The translations under genes were made by a program, and so were the position numbers. Under the pieces are notes generated by a model that was given only the letters and a program-made list of their open reading frames with translations, ran no database searches and had not been told where the DNA came from. Shown in pieces: positions 34,078 through 44,027 of a stretch of 44,027 bases of DNA (position 1 is its first letter; each line of letters opens with the position of its first letter). Source of the DNA: Paramoeba atlantica (Eukaryota > Discosea); contig CDRNVI010000175.1 of assembly GCA_977017575.1 (NCBI GenBank), forward strand, positions 1 to 44,027, given 5' to 3'.

Positions 34078-36103
34078 TCAGTGTCCAGAAAGTGCCGCTT
34101 CTTTCGCCGCTTCTTCAATCTGAACAGCAACCTCTGTAAAAAAATAAGTTTTAAAATGAAACAATAATTAATTCATTTATGATTTGAGAATGATCTGTTT
34201 TGAGATTGATAATGATTTGTTTTGGGAATTGAGTCAAACCTTTCATTTTGGGTCGTTTCTCTGGATCTGATCGCCAACATTGAATCATAATTTCGATAAT
34301 ATTTTTGTTGGCAGGATCATTTTTCACCTCCTCAGGCGGGTTTGGTCGTTGTCTTTCTTCAAAGAGCTTTAAAATTTCTTTTGGTTGTAATCCTGAAAAC
34401 AAGTCAGAAAAGAATGAAAAAATGTAATCAAGAAGAGAGAAAGACAAAAACCTATGTGAGGTTCTGAGTGAGTCAAAACTTCAAAAATAAGCATTGCAAA
34501 ACTGAACACATCAGCTCTCATGTCATACCCTTGTCCTACACAACCAAGAATGTCAAAAAAAAAAAAGAAAAAAGAATCAAGAAAAAGAAAGAAAAAAAAG
34601 ACCTGAAAAGACTTCTGGAGCAACCCAAGCCAGTGTACCACACATCGTTTTCAGAGGAATTGAATTATAGATCTTCGCCAGCCCAAACTTGTGAAAAGTG
34701 ATTAAAAAAAAAACAAATGAAAGAAAATGAGAGTAGTCAGACTTACATCAGCAACTTTGACAATGAAATCGCTTGTTAAAAGAAGATTTTTCGTTTTTAA
34801 ATTTCTATGAATAATACTTTGCTCATGGAGATATTCCACCCCTCTGGCAGCTTGCGCTAACACACTCATCCGAAGAGATGGGATCCATTTGATCTCATTT
34901 GATCGCAGAGCATCATAGACTGAACCTCGATCAACATACTCAGATACAATACACATATTTCTTGAAGAATCGATGATGCTTCCATAGAAAGAAACTGGAA
35001 AAAGAAAAAGATCAATCAAAGAGAGAAAAGAAAGGATTAAAAAGTTGAAATAAATCAAAAACCAATATTGGGATGGAAAAGTGAACTCATTAAATGAGAC
35101 TGAAAAAAACTTGATTAAAACTTGAGAATAATTTTTGCATTTGAAAAAAAAACATTTGAACCTCTTTTCGAAATCCAACAGTTGCATCAGCTTCAATTTG
35201 AGATTGAAAGACCCTTTTCACAGTCACTGGTCTGGAAATCAAATTTAAAATCATCAGTTTTGGAAGATTGTATTTTGAGAAAATGAATAGAGAGAATGAA
35301 AACTTGTTAAAGATTGTAGCAAGCCAAACTTCTGAATACTCCCCGGATTGGATCATTTTCACAAAGTGAAAGTCATTTGGTTGGACTTGAATTGGTTCTG
35401 TTTGACTCCCAACAGGAGCAGGAGAAGGTGAAGATTGGGGAGCGCGACTGGCTGGTGACCAGTCATGGCGGTTCAGATTCTTTGTTGGAGTTGAATCCGA
35501 TTCACTTTCTGTTGCTTCCTGGAAACCATTCTTTTCAAAAAAAAGGTCCAAAAAGAAAAGAAAAAGCAAAAGACTTTACCTGAGTTGAAATAAGATCTTG
35601 ACTAGTCTTTGGGTCAGCATCCAAAATCTCGACTCGAAAACGAGCGATCTCATTCAATCTGAATAGTTTTCCTTTCAGATAAGAAATTCTCGCTTTGTCT
35701 CTTATTTCCTATTTTCTTGTCTCTTTCTGATCAAAAGATAAACAAACTCGATCTGGTGTCCATGAAGGAGTTTGAAAGGTTCTCCAGGAGACACTTGAGT
35801 CTTCTTTCGGCACTCTGGATCAATCACATACGTCGGATTGGGACTCAACTGCAAAAAACACAAAATTATTAGAATGAACAAAAACTCAATAAACACACAA
35901 AATGATTTGTTTTCAACAAATCCAACCGAGTTGAGGGTGACAGTTCCCAAATCAGAATTGACAACAATACTGGCATGACGCCGACTCACACCACCATCAA
36001 CGATTCCCAAAGCCGCATTTGATCTTCCAAGGATATTTGTCCCCTCTCCCAATTCAAGAGAGATTGAAGAGCCAACCAAACCAACAATTCTCACTGTTTC
36101 CAT
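34078..36103 (-). CDS. FHA domain - TKL-like protein kinase with HRN catalytic loop (putative pseudokinase)
   Basis: The start is the ATG at 36103 and the stop is at 34078-34080. The N-terminus is an FHA domain split by introns: GTNILGRSNAALGIVDGG, VSRRHASIVV, NPTYVIDPE and LLHGHQIEF. A Ser/Pro-rich linker (about 35560-35400) is followed by a kinase domain: PVTVKRVF (lysine present), YVDRGSVYDAL, EYLHEQSIIHRNLKTKNLLL, KVAD-FGLAKI across an intron, MCGTLAWVAPEVFSGQGYDMRADVFSFAML, and CWRSDPEKRPKM. Two departures are clear: HRN in place of HRD, so the catalytic Asp is Asn (codon AAT), and a glycine loop QSGEYSEV with only the middle Gly. The DFG and VTVK motifs are kept, so nucleotide binding is possible while phosphotransfer is doubtful. 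FHA domains bind phosphothreonine. One intron, between QIEF and EIRDKARI, is only 35 bases. Confidence 0.85.
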
Positions 36104-36293
36104 TCGAAAAAAAAACAAAAAAAAAAGAGAAAGAAAAAGAAAAAAACCAAAAAACAAACTCGAAACGCACAAAAAGTAAAAAAGGGCCAGTGGCCCAAAA
36201 AGGAAATAACATCCTAAAAAAGGAAATTTTCGGTTTTGTTTTTGGATTTTTGGTTTTTTTTGGTTTTTTTTGGTTTTTTGGTTTTTTGGGTGA
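36104..36293. promoter_or_regulatory. Divergent 190-bp spacer between FHA-kinase and G-alpha-like genes
   Basis: The starts of two genes face away from each other. The spacer has an A-rich left part and a GGTTTTTTTT repeat run before the plus-strand ATG (about 36232-36290). A shared promoter is inferred from position only. Confidence 0.4.
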
Positions 36294-37979
36294 ATGGCGA
36301 TGAAGTTGAGAAAGAAATTAAAGAAAGAGGGACATGGACATGGACACGGACACGGTCTCGAGAAAGAAAACCCTGAAAAGGAATCTAAAGAAGAACTTGG
36401 ATTTCAGGAAAACAAACTTACTTGGTTGATGTTTGGTGCTGCGGAGGCGGGAGCGAATACTTTGACCAAAATTTTACGATCGAGGTTTATCTGATTTTCT
36501 TTTTTGTTGAATCTTTTCTCTTGAACCCATAGTTTTGAATTCAAGGTTCTCTCAAGAAGAAAGAGCAAGTTACACCTCTGTTTTAATTGACAACATCGTT
36601 GAATCGCTTGGAAAATTGCTCAATCTGCTCAAACAACAACATGAAGCTTCCATTGATCCTCGAGTCAGAAGATATTTATCAACAGTGACTCGAGCTTATT
36701 TGTTTTACTGCCATATTCCTGAGGACCAAAAAACTCCAAAAATTTTTACCAGGTTTTTTTTTCCTCCATCTTCAATCTTTTTCTTTTTCTTTCCAAAAAG
36801 AATGGTCTTTTCCGAAGAGGAAGAAAAATCCTCACAACAATCATCACAGTGATGTGGTGAGTGCGATCGATCGTTTATGGTGCCCTCAACACCGTATCCC
36901 TTCTCTTTCTGATCTTTGTGTCGAATCTCTTCTCTCATATCATGGAAGTGCCGCAGCTCTCTGTGCTCTTGAGGTTTTTCATTTCTGAATTTTTCCTCTG
37001 TTTGACTCCAAAGGAAATAACCATAAAAAAAACCAAAAGGTTCCAGAAGAATTGCGAGCTTTGTTTCGATGGTACAAAAGATACCGAGCTTATTCCACTG
37101 AACCACCTTTTCGTGCCATGTGGTCTCAAAGACATAAAGCACATGTTCCAGTGAATACTCCTTATCTTTTTGACAAGGTCATGCGAAGAATGGTTCAGCA
37201 ACAAGATGATTATATCCCAACAACAAAAGATCTCTATCACGCTCGAAAACCCACCACAGCAATTGAAGAGGTGTTTTATTTTTGAAAATCCTTTTTAACA
37301 ACTTCAAAGAAGAAGTTCAATTGTTTTTTTATTGAAATCTTTTTCTTAAAACCATTTTTTTTCTTCTTTAGAAACATTTTCCGGTCCTTACGAAAGACAA
37401 GGAGTCAGGGGTGATCCATCTCATGAGAGCTGGTGGACAACGATCTCAACGACGAAAGTGGTCTCACATGATCTATTCTGTTGATGAAATCTATGGAGTT
37501 ATCTTTCTTGTTGCTTTATCTGAATATAATTTGTGCTTGGAAGAAGATGATTCAACAAGTCGAATGCATGAATCTCTTATGCTCTTTGAACAAGTTCTCT
37601 CTTATCCAAAGTTACAAAACTCTCGAATTGGGCTGGTCTTCACGCAATCAGATCTATTTAAAGAAAAAATTGAAGTTGAAGAACATGATATTTCAGCTTG
37701 TTTTCCAGAATATGAGGAAGGGTGTGACTTTGAAAAGAGCCTCTCTTTCATTCAAGAAAAATTTGTGAGTATTGTTCCGGACAAACTTCTCCCCAAATTG
37801 AGTGTGATGACTGTTTGTGCGTTCAACCCTGAAACTTTGAAACCATTTCACAAGTAAGCTTTTTTTTTTGTTCTGGTCCATTTCTTTTTCTTTTGTTCAT
37901 TTTGAAAATTTTCAGGTTATTGAGAGGAGAACCTGTTCCTGAATGTGCCCCACTTTCACGAGTCCGAGCGCGTCGGTAA
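36294..37979 (+). CDS. Heterotrimeric G-protein alpha-like subunit with degenerate nucleotide-binding motifs (442 aa)
   Basis: Exons are 36294-36484, 36546-36752, 36820-36973, 37040-37270, 37372-37853 and 37916-37979; phases agree and give 442 residues. The G-alpha fold is clear: helical-domain motif VVSAIDRLWCP, switch I HARKPTTAIEE, switch II RAGGQRSQRRKWSH, then VIFLVALSEYN and RMHESLMLFEQ. Nucleotide motifs are degraded: the P-loop reads GAAEAGANT (residues 48-56) in place of GxGESGKST, the DxxGQ Asp is Arg, NKxD reads TQSD and TCAx reads VCAF. The switch I Arg and the switch II Gln are kept. The N-terminus lacks Gly2 for myristoylation and instead has a basic patch and a Gly-His repeat. 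Probably a G-alpha-derived scaffold or a very unusual GTPase. The exon 3 acceptor (36818-36819) was chosen by phase. Confidence 0.85.
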
Positions 37980-38194
37980 AGAAAAAGGAAAGACAAACAA
38001 CAAGAGCAAAACAAATCAAAACAAAACTCATAAATTTTAGAAACCTTTTTTTAGAGCTCTTTTTCTTTTTTGAGTTTTCTTTTTTTCCTTTCTCGCGAAA
38101 CTCGGTCGGGCGTGGGAAAGAGAAAGAGAGAAAAAGAAAGAGAGAAAAGAAAGAGAGAAGAGAAAGAGAGAGAAAAGAGAGAAAGAAAAAGAAA

Positions 38195-40279
38195 ATGGGG
38201 TTTGGTTCTCTCTTCTCGATTGTGGTCCCTGTTGGTTTGTTGTTTATTTCCTTGGTGGGAGGAGCAATCCCTCCAAAGGATTGGCATACTGAGTGTGAAC
38301 CTGGTTTCTTTTCTTCTTTTCTTTTCTCTCTTTTCTCTCTTTTCTTTCTCCCTTTCTCTCTTCTTTTTGTTGTTTATCTTGGCGAAGTGGAAACAAAATT
38401 TATATTTACAATCTAGGGGGTTATTGTCACGATGGTTGGATTTTTACTGGAAGAGGTTTCTCATTTTTTCTCGAGCAGAAAGAAAAAGGAAAAGAAGAAG
38501 AGAGAAAGAAGAAGAAGAAGAGAGAGAAGAAGAGAAGAGAGAGAAAGAGAAAGATAAAAGAGGGAGAGAAATTGAAAAGAAAATGAAAAAAAATGAAATA
38601 TTTTCAGGTGTGACAATTGGATTTTTTGGAGGAGAAGAACACGAACCTGTTCATATGGATCTTGGTGATAAACTGGATCAGGAGGTTTTTCTTTCTTTTT
38701 TTTTTCTTTTTTTTTCTTTTTGTTTCTTTTTTTTGGGGGAAAGAGGAAATTTTTCTTTCTTTTTCTTTTTCTTTTTCTTTTTTGTTTCTTTTTTTAGAAG
38801 GGGAAACTTTGTCTTTTTCTTTTTCTTTTTTGTTTCTTTTTTTAGAAGGGGGAAAGAAGAAGTTTTTTTTTCTTTTTTCCTTTTCTTTCTCAACAAAATC
38901 TCTTCTTTGTAGGCCAGTTATATGGGGACATTTGCATCTTCTCTCCCTCTGACTCTCGCTGTTGGTCCTGCCGGTTTTCTTTTCTTTTGAAATCCTTATT
39001 TCTTTTTTCTTTTCTTTTGAGAATTAGATCTTGTTTTTGATTTCATTGCTCATTTTTGAATAATTATTTTTTTGTTATGATTTTTATTAAAGAAAAAAGA
39101 AAGAAAAAAAATACAAAAAAACTCTTTCATTCTCGAAAAAAAAACAATTTCTTCAAACATAAAAAGAGAGACACTTTTGACAGGATATTTTCATGATATT
39201 TATTTGACAAAATTTTGATTTTCAACAGTTGGAAAAGGATGGGTCTGTTCAAAAGGAGCTGCTCTTGATGCAAAATATTCTCTTCTTGGATCTCGCAGGG
39301 TTTTTAGAAAAGAAAGAGAGAGAAAGAGAGGGAAATGAGAAGAGAAAGAGAGAGAAAGAGAGAAGGGAGAGAAGAGAGAAGAGAAGAGAGAAAGAGAAAG
39401 TGAGGAAAGAGAGAGAAAGTGAGAGAGAAAGAAAGGGAAAGAGAAAGAGAGTGAGAGAGAAAGAAAGGGAAAGAGAAAGAGAAAGTGAGAGAGAAAGAAA
39501 GGGAAAGAGAAAAGAGAAAAGAGAAAAGAGAAAGAGAAGAGAAGTGAGAAAGAAAAAGAATTTTTGAAGAATTTTTTTGTTTACTTTTTTATTTTCTTCT
39601 TTCTCTTTCTTTCTCTCTCTCTCTTTCTTTCTCTTCTTTCCTTTTCTCTTTTTAGAATCAGGATTTTGAATTTATTGAAAAAGATTTAAAAAAAGAAGGA
39701 ACAGATCTTTATGTTGTCCAATTGAAGAGAGAAGATTCTCCTATTTCGAGAATTTTTTGTTTGTTTTTTTTTCTTCTTCTCTCTTTCTCCTCTCTCTTTT
39801 TTTCTTTTGATGGATTTTTTTTAATTATTTTTGAATTATTTTTGAATTATTTTTGAATTACATTTTTTGAATTCCATCTTTTATTAAAAAAATATTCTCA
39901 AAAAGATTTCAAAATGCTCCTTTTTCTTTCTCAATTTCCTTCTTCTTCTCTTCTTTCTTTTCTTTTTCAAAGGTCCATCGTGTAATGAGACAGTGTTTGC
40001 TGCTTTTCAAAAAAATCGACCTGTCTTCCTTCCAGCTGGTTCTTTTCTTTTTTCTTCTCTCTCTTTCTTTCTTCTCCTTTCTTTCTGTCATCTCTTTTTG
40101 TCCTCTCTATTTCTTTCTCTTTCTCTCTCTTCTATCACTTAAAACTTTCTGTCCTCTTTCTTCTCTCCCTCTCTCTCTTTGTCTCTTTCTATTTTCTCTC
40201 ATTCTCTCTCATTCTCTTTCTCTCTCTTTCTTCTATTCCAAAAACCCCTCTCTTTCTATTCCCTCTCTCTTTCTCTCTT

Positions 40280-40311
<32 letters not shown>

Positions 40312-40339
40312 TTTCTTCGATTCCCTCTCTCTTTCTCTC

Positions 40340-40380
<41 letters not shown>

Positions 40381-42670
40381 TTCTCTCTTTCTCTCTTTCT
40401 CTCTTTCTCTCTCTCTTTCATTCCACAGGGAATGGAGGAAGAGTTGGAGATAATTGTAATTTCGATGGACATTCTGTTTCTCCTTGGGGAATTACAGTTG
40501 GTTCTCATACGAGATATGGGAAAGTTCCTTCTTATGCTGAGTTTTGTTCTGCTGCTGTTTGTTTTTTTTTTCTTTTTTGAAAGTGAAGAAAGGGGAAGAG
40601 AGAAGAGAGAAAAGAAAAGGTGGTAAAGAAAGAAAAAGAATAAAAGGAAAGGATAAAATAATAGAAAGATATTAAAATAAAATAATAAAATAATAAAATA
40701 ATAAAATAAATAAAATAAAAATAAAATAAATAAATAAAAATACTAACATTTTCATTTTCTTTTCAAAAAAAAAACAGTTAATATCAGGACCAGGAGGATC
40801 AAATGAAGATGTTTTGATGTTGTCTTCTACTGATCGTTCGCGTTGTAAAGATTCTTTTGGTTCTAATGTTGCTACTTCTTTTCTTGGTTTTTTTGTTTTT
40901 TTATTTTTATTTTATTTTATTAAATTTTATTTTATTTTATTAAATTTTATTTATGAATTTAATTTTTATTTTTTATTTTTATTTTTTGTTTTATTCCCGT
41001 TGTAAAGGTTCTTTTGGTTCGAATGTTGCGATTTTTTTTCTTAGTTGAAAATTTTAATTTATTTTTATTTTATTTTATTTTATTTTATTTTATTTTTATT
41101 CCAACATATTAAAATTTAAATTTAAAAAAGGGGGAATTGTGGCTTTGTTGTTAGAAGAGTCACATCATAAATTGACTATTCAACAAATTCGTCATATTTT
41201 GGTTTATATTTTTTTTCTCTTTCTTTCTTTTCTTTCATTAATTCAAAAATTAAAATAAAATTAATTAATCCAATAAAAATAATGAATCAAATGAATTAAT
41301 TAATGAATTAATGACTTAAAAATAATGAATTAATTATTTAATTACTTAATTATTTAATTACTTAATTATTTAATTACTTAATTATTTAATTACTTAATTA
41401 TTTAATTACTTAATTATTTAATTACTTAATTATTTAATTACTTAATTATTTAATTAATTAATTAATTAAAAAAGGTAAATTCTGCTGATCATCCAGGCGG
41501 TTTGGCGTGGAATTGGAATGCTGGTGGATATCGATATCATCCTCATGTTTTTTTTTTTGTTTTTTATTTCCTTTTCTTTTTCTTTCTTTTTATTTATTAT
41601 TTTTTTTTTATTCTTTTTATTTTATTTTTTATTTCTTTTTATTTCTTTTTCTTTATTTTTCTTTCTTTTTATTTTTTTTGTAATTATATTTTATTTTTTT
41701 TATTTCTTTCAATATTGATTTAGATTATTTTCCTTTTCTTTTCTTTATTTATGAAAACATTAAAGAAAATTGGCAGCTTGGATTGGGAATGGTAAATGCA
41801 TCTCGAGCAATTGAAACAATTTTATCTGGTGCATATTGGAAAATGGTTTCAGAACTCAAGGTATTTTTTATTTTTTGTGAAATTATTTTTTTGTGTAATT
41901 ATTTATTTATTTATTTTATTTATTTATTGAAACAATTTTATCTGGTGCATATTGGAAAATGGTTTCAGAACTCAAGGTATTTTTTTGTGTAATTATTTAT
42001 TTATTTATTTATTTGTTTTTGATTTATTTATTTATTTATTTATTTCTTGAAACAATTTTATCTGGTGCATATTGGAAAATGGTTTCAGAACTCAAGGTAT
42101 TTTTTTGTGTAATTCTTTATTTATTTATTTATTTTGTTGGAAAAAAGATTTTTTTTAATATTTTTGAATTAAATTATTTTTCTTTTTTAGATTTTTTCTT
42201 TTTCAAAATCAGAGACTAAAGCAATTAAAGATTTCACAACAATTTCATCGACGTTAGAAATTATGGAAACAGATGGTATTTTTCTTCTTCTTTTTCTTTC
42301 TTTTCTCATTTTTTTTTGACTTTTTTTGAATTTTTTTCGATTCTATTTTTTCTTTTCTTTTTCTTTTTTTCTTTTTCTCAAAAAAAACTCTTCCAAATTC
42401 CTTTTCTCTCTTTCCTTTTCTCTCTTTCCCTTTCTATTCCTTTTCTCTCTTTCCCTTTTCTATTCCTTTCTCTCTTTCAGATTTAGCAGTGGATCACAGA
42501 GCGGAGATTGTTGGATTGAATGTTCGAATGAGTCACACCGCTGTCAGTGATTTGTCTATTAAATTGATTTCTCCTGGGTTTTTTTTATTTGTTTTTATTT
42601 ATTTTATTTATTTATTTTTATTTATTTATTTTCTTTATTTCTTTTATTTATTTATTTTATTTCTTTATTT

Positions 42671-42709
<39 letters not shown>

Positions 42710-42823
42710 TTGATTATTTGAATGTTCGAATGAGTCACACCGCTGTCAGTGATTTGTCTATTAAATTGATTTCTCCTGGGTTTTTTTTTATTTGTTTTTA
42801 TTTATTTATTTTATTTATTTTTT

Positions 42824-42862
<39 letters not shown>

Positions 42863-44013
42863 TTGATTTATTGATTATTTGAATGTTCGAATGAGTCACA
42901 CCGCTGTCATTCTCCTGGGTTTTTTTTTATTTTATTTTATTTTTTATTTATTTTTATTTATTTTTAATTTATTTATTTATTTTATTTATTTAGATTCATT
43001 TATTTATTTATTGATTTATTTTATTTTTAATAGAGAAACTGAGTGTGTTGTTTTCAAATCCCGCCACTGCAAAAAAAGATCGTAAAAAGGTTTTCTCTCT
43101 CTCCTCTAACTCTCTTCTCTTCTCTCTTCTCTTTCTCTCTTCTCTTTCTTATTTCCTTTTTCTCTTCTCTCTTCTCTTTCTCTCTTCTCTTTCTCTCTTC
43201 TCTTTCTTATTTCCTTGTCTCTCTTCTCTCTTCTCTTTCTCTCTTTTCTTTCCTTTCTCTCCTCTCTCTTCTCTCTTTCTTTTCTCTTTTTTAGGTGACT
43301 CTTGAAGTTGGACATCAGAAATATCATATGACTGCTGGAAATTCTCGTTTTTCTTTTCTCTTTTTTTTTTAAGAAAAGAGAGGAAGAAAGGAGAGAAAAA
43401 GAAGAGAGATAGGGAGAGAGAGAGAAGAGAGAGAAGAGAAAACCTTTCCTTCTCACTTTTCTTCTCTTCTCTCTCTTCTCTCTTCTCTCTCTCTCTCTTC
43501 TCTCTCTTTTCTCTCTCTCTCTCTTTTATAGATTCAAATTATGGAGATAATGATATTTTTTCTTCAAATCTTTTTAAATTTGTTTTCTTTTCTTATACTC
43601 CCAATGAGTACGTTTTTTTCTCTCTCTTTCTTTCCTCTCTCTCTCTTTTCTCTCTCTTTTCTCTCTCTTTCTCTTCTCTCTCTCTCTTTTCTCTCCCCTT
43701 CTCTCTCTCTTATCTCTCTCTTTTTCCAGCAAACATCAAATTGCCTCTGATACTTGCTGTTGGTCGGCCTGTCGTATGTCTCTTAGTCACAGGTTCTCTT
43801 TTTCTTCTCTCTCTCTCTCTCTCTTCTCTCTTTTCTTTCTTTTCTTTCTTTTTATCTTTCCTTTTTCTCTCTCTTTCTCTCTTTTTCTCTCTTTTTCTTT
43901 CTCTCTTTTCTTTTCTTTGCTTTGCTTTTTTTTGATCTTTTTCTCTTTTCTTTTCTCTCTTTCAGGGTTGCAGATTATCCTGCAATTCACGTCCTCCTCA
44001 TCCCATACACAAA
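38195..44013 (+). CDS. Second kexin/furin-like S8 pseudoprotease with P domain (3' truncated by window)
   Basis: Nineteen exons were placed by phase and by comparison with the paralogue at 26894-30877, from 38195-38303 to 43966-44013; the gene continues past the end. Other exons include 38417-38455, 38608-38684, 38913-38973, 39229-39299, 40429-40556, 40778-40886, 41131-41201, 41777-41860, 42481-42577 and 43730-43792. A signal peptide precedes KDWHTECEPG. Landmarks are [23 protein letters not shown], and GIVALLLEE split across exons. The Asp site reads FGG in place of DDG, the His site appears as Pro (SLPLTLA), and the GTSAAAP motif reads GSNVATS, so the whole triad is lost. Exon 15 (43034-43089) has seven A where six would keep the frame into exon 16 (VTLEVGHQKYHM). 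Several introns hold duplicated exon tails and microsatellites. Confidence 0.8.
40180..40428. repeat. Pyrimidine (CTCTTT) microsatellite in an intron
   Basis: A long run of CTCTTT/CTCTCT units fills the intron before the exon that carries the GNGG motif of the second kexin-like gene. The open frames here are Ser/Leu/Phe strings of the repeat, not genes. Confidence 0.8.
40997..41046 (+). repeat. Intronic partial copy of exon 9 (Ser-site exon) of the second kexin-like gene
   Basis: The stretch reads TGTAAAGGTTCTTTTGG and onwards, a diverged copy of the 3' half of the exon ending at 40886 (TGTAAAGATTCTTTTGG). It lies in the following intron and ends at TTTCTTAG. It differs at several bases, so it is an older duplication than the others in this gene. 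Confidence 0.75.
41331..41455. repeat. 16-bp AT minisatellite, about eight copies
   Basis: The unit TTAATTATTTAATTAC is repeated in perfect tandem within the intron before the exon starting at 41475. Being only A, T and a C per unit, it is prone to slippage. Confidence 0.85.
41926..42096 (+). repeat. Two extra tandem copies of the tail of exon 12 plus its donor
   Basis: The exon ending at 41860 has its last roughly 50 bases (from TTGAAACAATTTTATCTGG to CTCAAG) and its GTATTTTT donor repeated exactly, ending at 41976 and 42096. The periods are 116 and 120 bases, separated by ATTT microsatellite. Only the first copy has an acceptor at its 5' side. Confidence 0.9.
42585..43030 (+). repeat. Two extra copies of the tail of exon 14 inside ATTT microsatellite
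   Basis: The exon ending at 42577 is followed by ATTT repeat, then a second copy of its last 60 or so bases (42718-42780) including the GGGTTTTTTT donor, more ATTT repeat, and a third copy (42879-42920) with a 22-base internal deletion. The block ends before the acceptor at 43032-43033. Confidence 0.9.
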
Positions 44014-44027
44014 GTTCTTTTCTCTTT

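Noticed and set aside
36785..36851. Alternative exon 3 start at 36797 (after AAAAAG) in the G-alpha-like gene
   Set aside because: From that acceptor the frame hits a stop before the conserved AIDRLW motif; the acceptor at 36818-36819 keeps phase with both neighbouring exons.
40180..43300. CRISPR-like or satellite array suggested by regular repeats
   Set aside because: The repeats are intronic microsatellites and copied exon tails in a spliced gene; there are no unique spacers of constant length.

Overview
The window is nuclear DNA of an AT-rich, gene-dense eukaryotic microbe. Genes are split by many short GT-AG introns, intergenic spacers in the right half are only about 50-370 bp, and there is a eukaryotic-type tRNA-Asp(GUC) and the standard code. 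Families present are TRIM-like RING/B-box/NHL, Air/ZCCHC7-like zinc knuckle, ankyrin, kexin-like S8, FHA-kinase and heterotrimeric G-alpha, together with heavy Lys/Glu, Ser and Thr low-complexity runs. I would guess a free-living protist such as an anaerobic amoeba, but I cannot name the lineage. Most long open frames rich in Phe/Leu/Ser are antisense shadows of Lys/Glu-rich exons or of pyrimidine-rich introns.

Left third (1-17116): an array of five near-identical two-exon genes for RING - two B-boxes - coiled coil - NHL beta-propeller proteins, ordered 1> <2 3> <4 <5. Pairs 1/2 and 3/4 are convergent and share homologous 3' flanks; copies 2 and 4 share a roughly 850 bp 5' flank. Copies 4 and 5 are open (729 and 716 aa). 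Copies 1, 2 and 3 carry single-base frame breaks, mostly in homopolymers. Across the array the propeller scaffold is almost invariant, while differences pile up in the same short windows of every blade. This looks like a diversified recognition family and is the main candidate for an undescribed system.

Middle (17117-26742): tRNA-Asp, then a four-knuckle CCHC gene resembling the Air1/2-ZCCHC7 subunit of the nuclear TRAMP complex, and two minus-strand ankyrin-repeat genes, one very large (21475-26693).

Right third (26743-44027): a kexin-like secreted protein (minus), a Lys/Glu-rich coiled-coil protein (plus), an FHA-kinase (minus), a G-alpha-like protein (plus) and a second kexin-like paralogue (plus, running off the end). 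All four of the enzyme-type genes here lack key active-site residues: both S8 proteins lack the nucleophilic Ser and the Asp, the kinase has HRN instead of HRD, and the G-alpha lacks the P-loop Lys, the G3 Asp and the NK of NKxD. Together with the His-less RING of the TRIM array, the window is unusually rich in apparent pseudo-enzymes. They may serve as binding or scaffold proteins, but that is inference.

No transposon, CRISPR array or viral gene was recognised. Exon boundaries were derived by hand by matching reading phase to GT/AG sites and comparing paralogues; homopolymer-associated frame breaks may be consensus errors.
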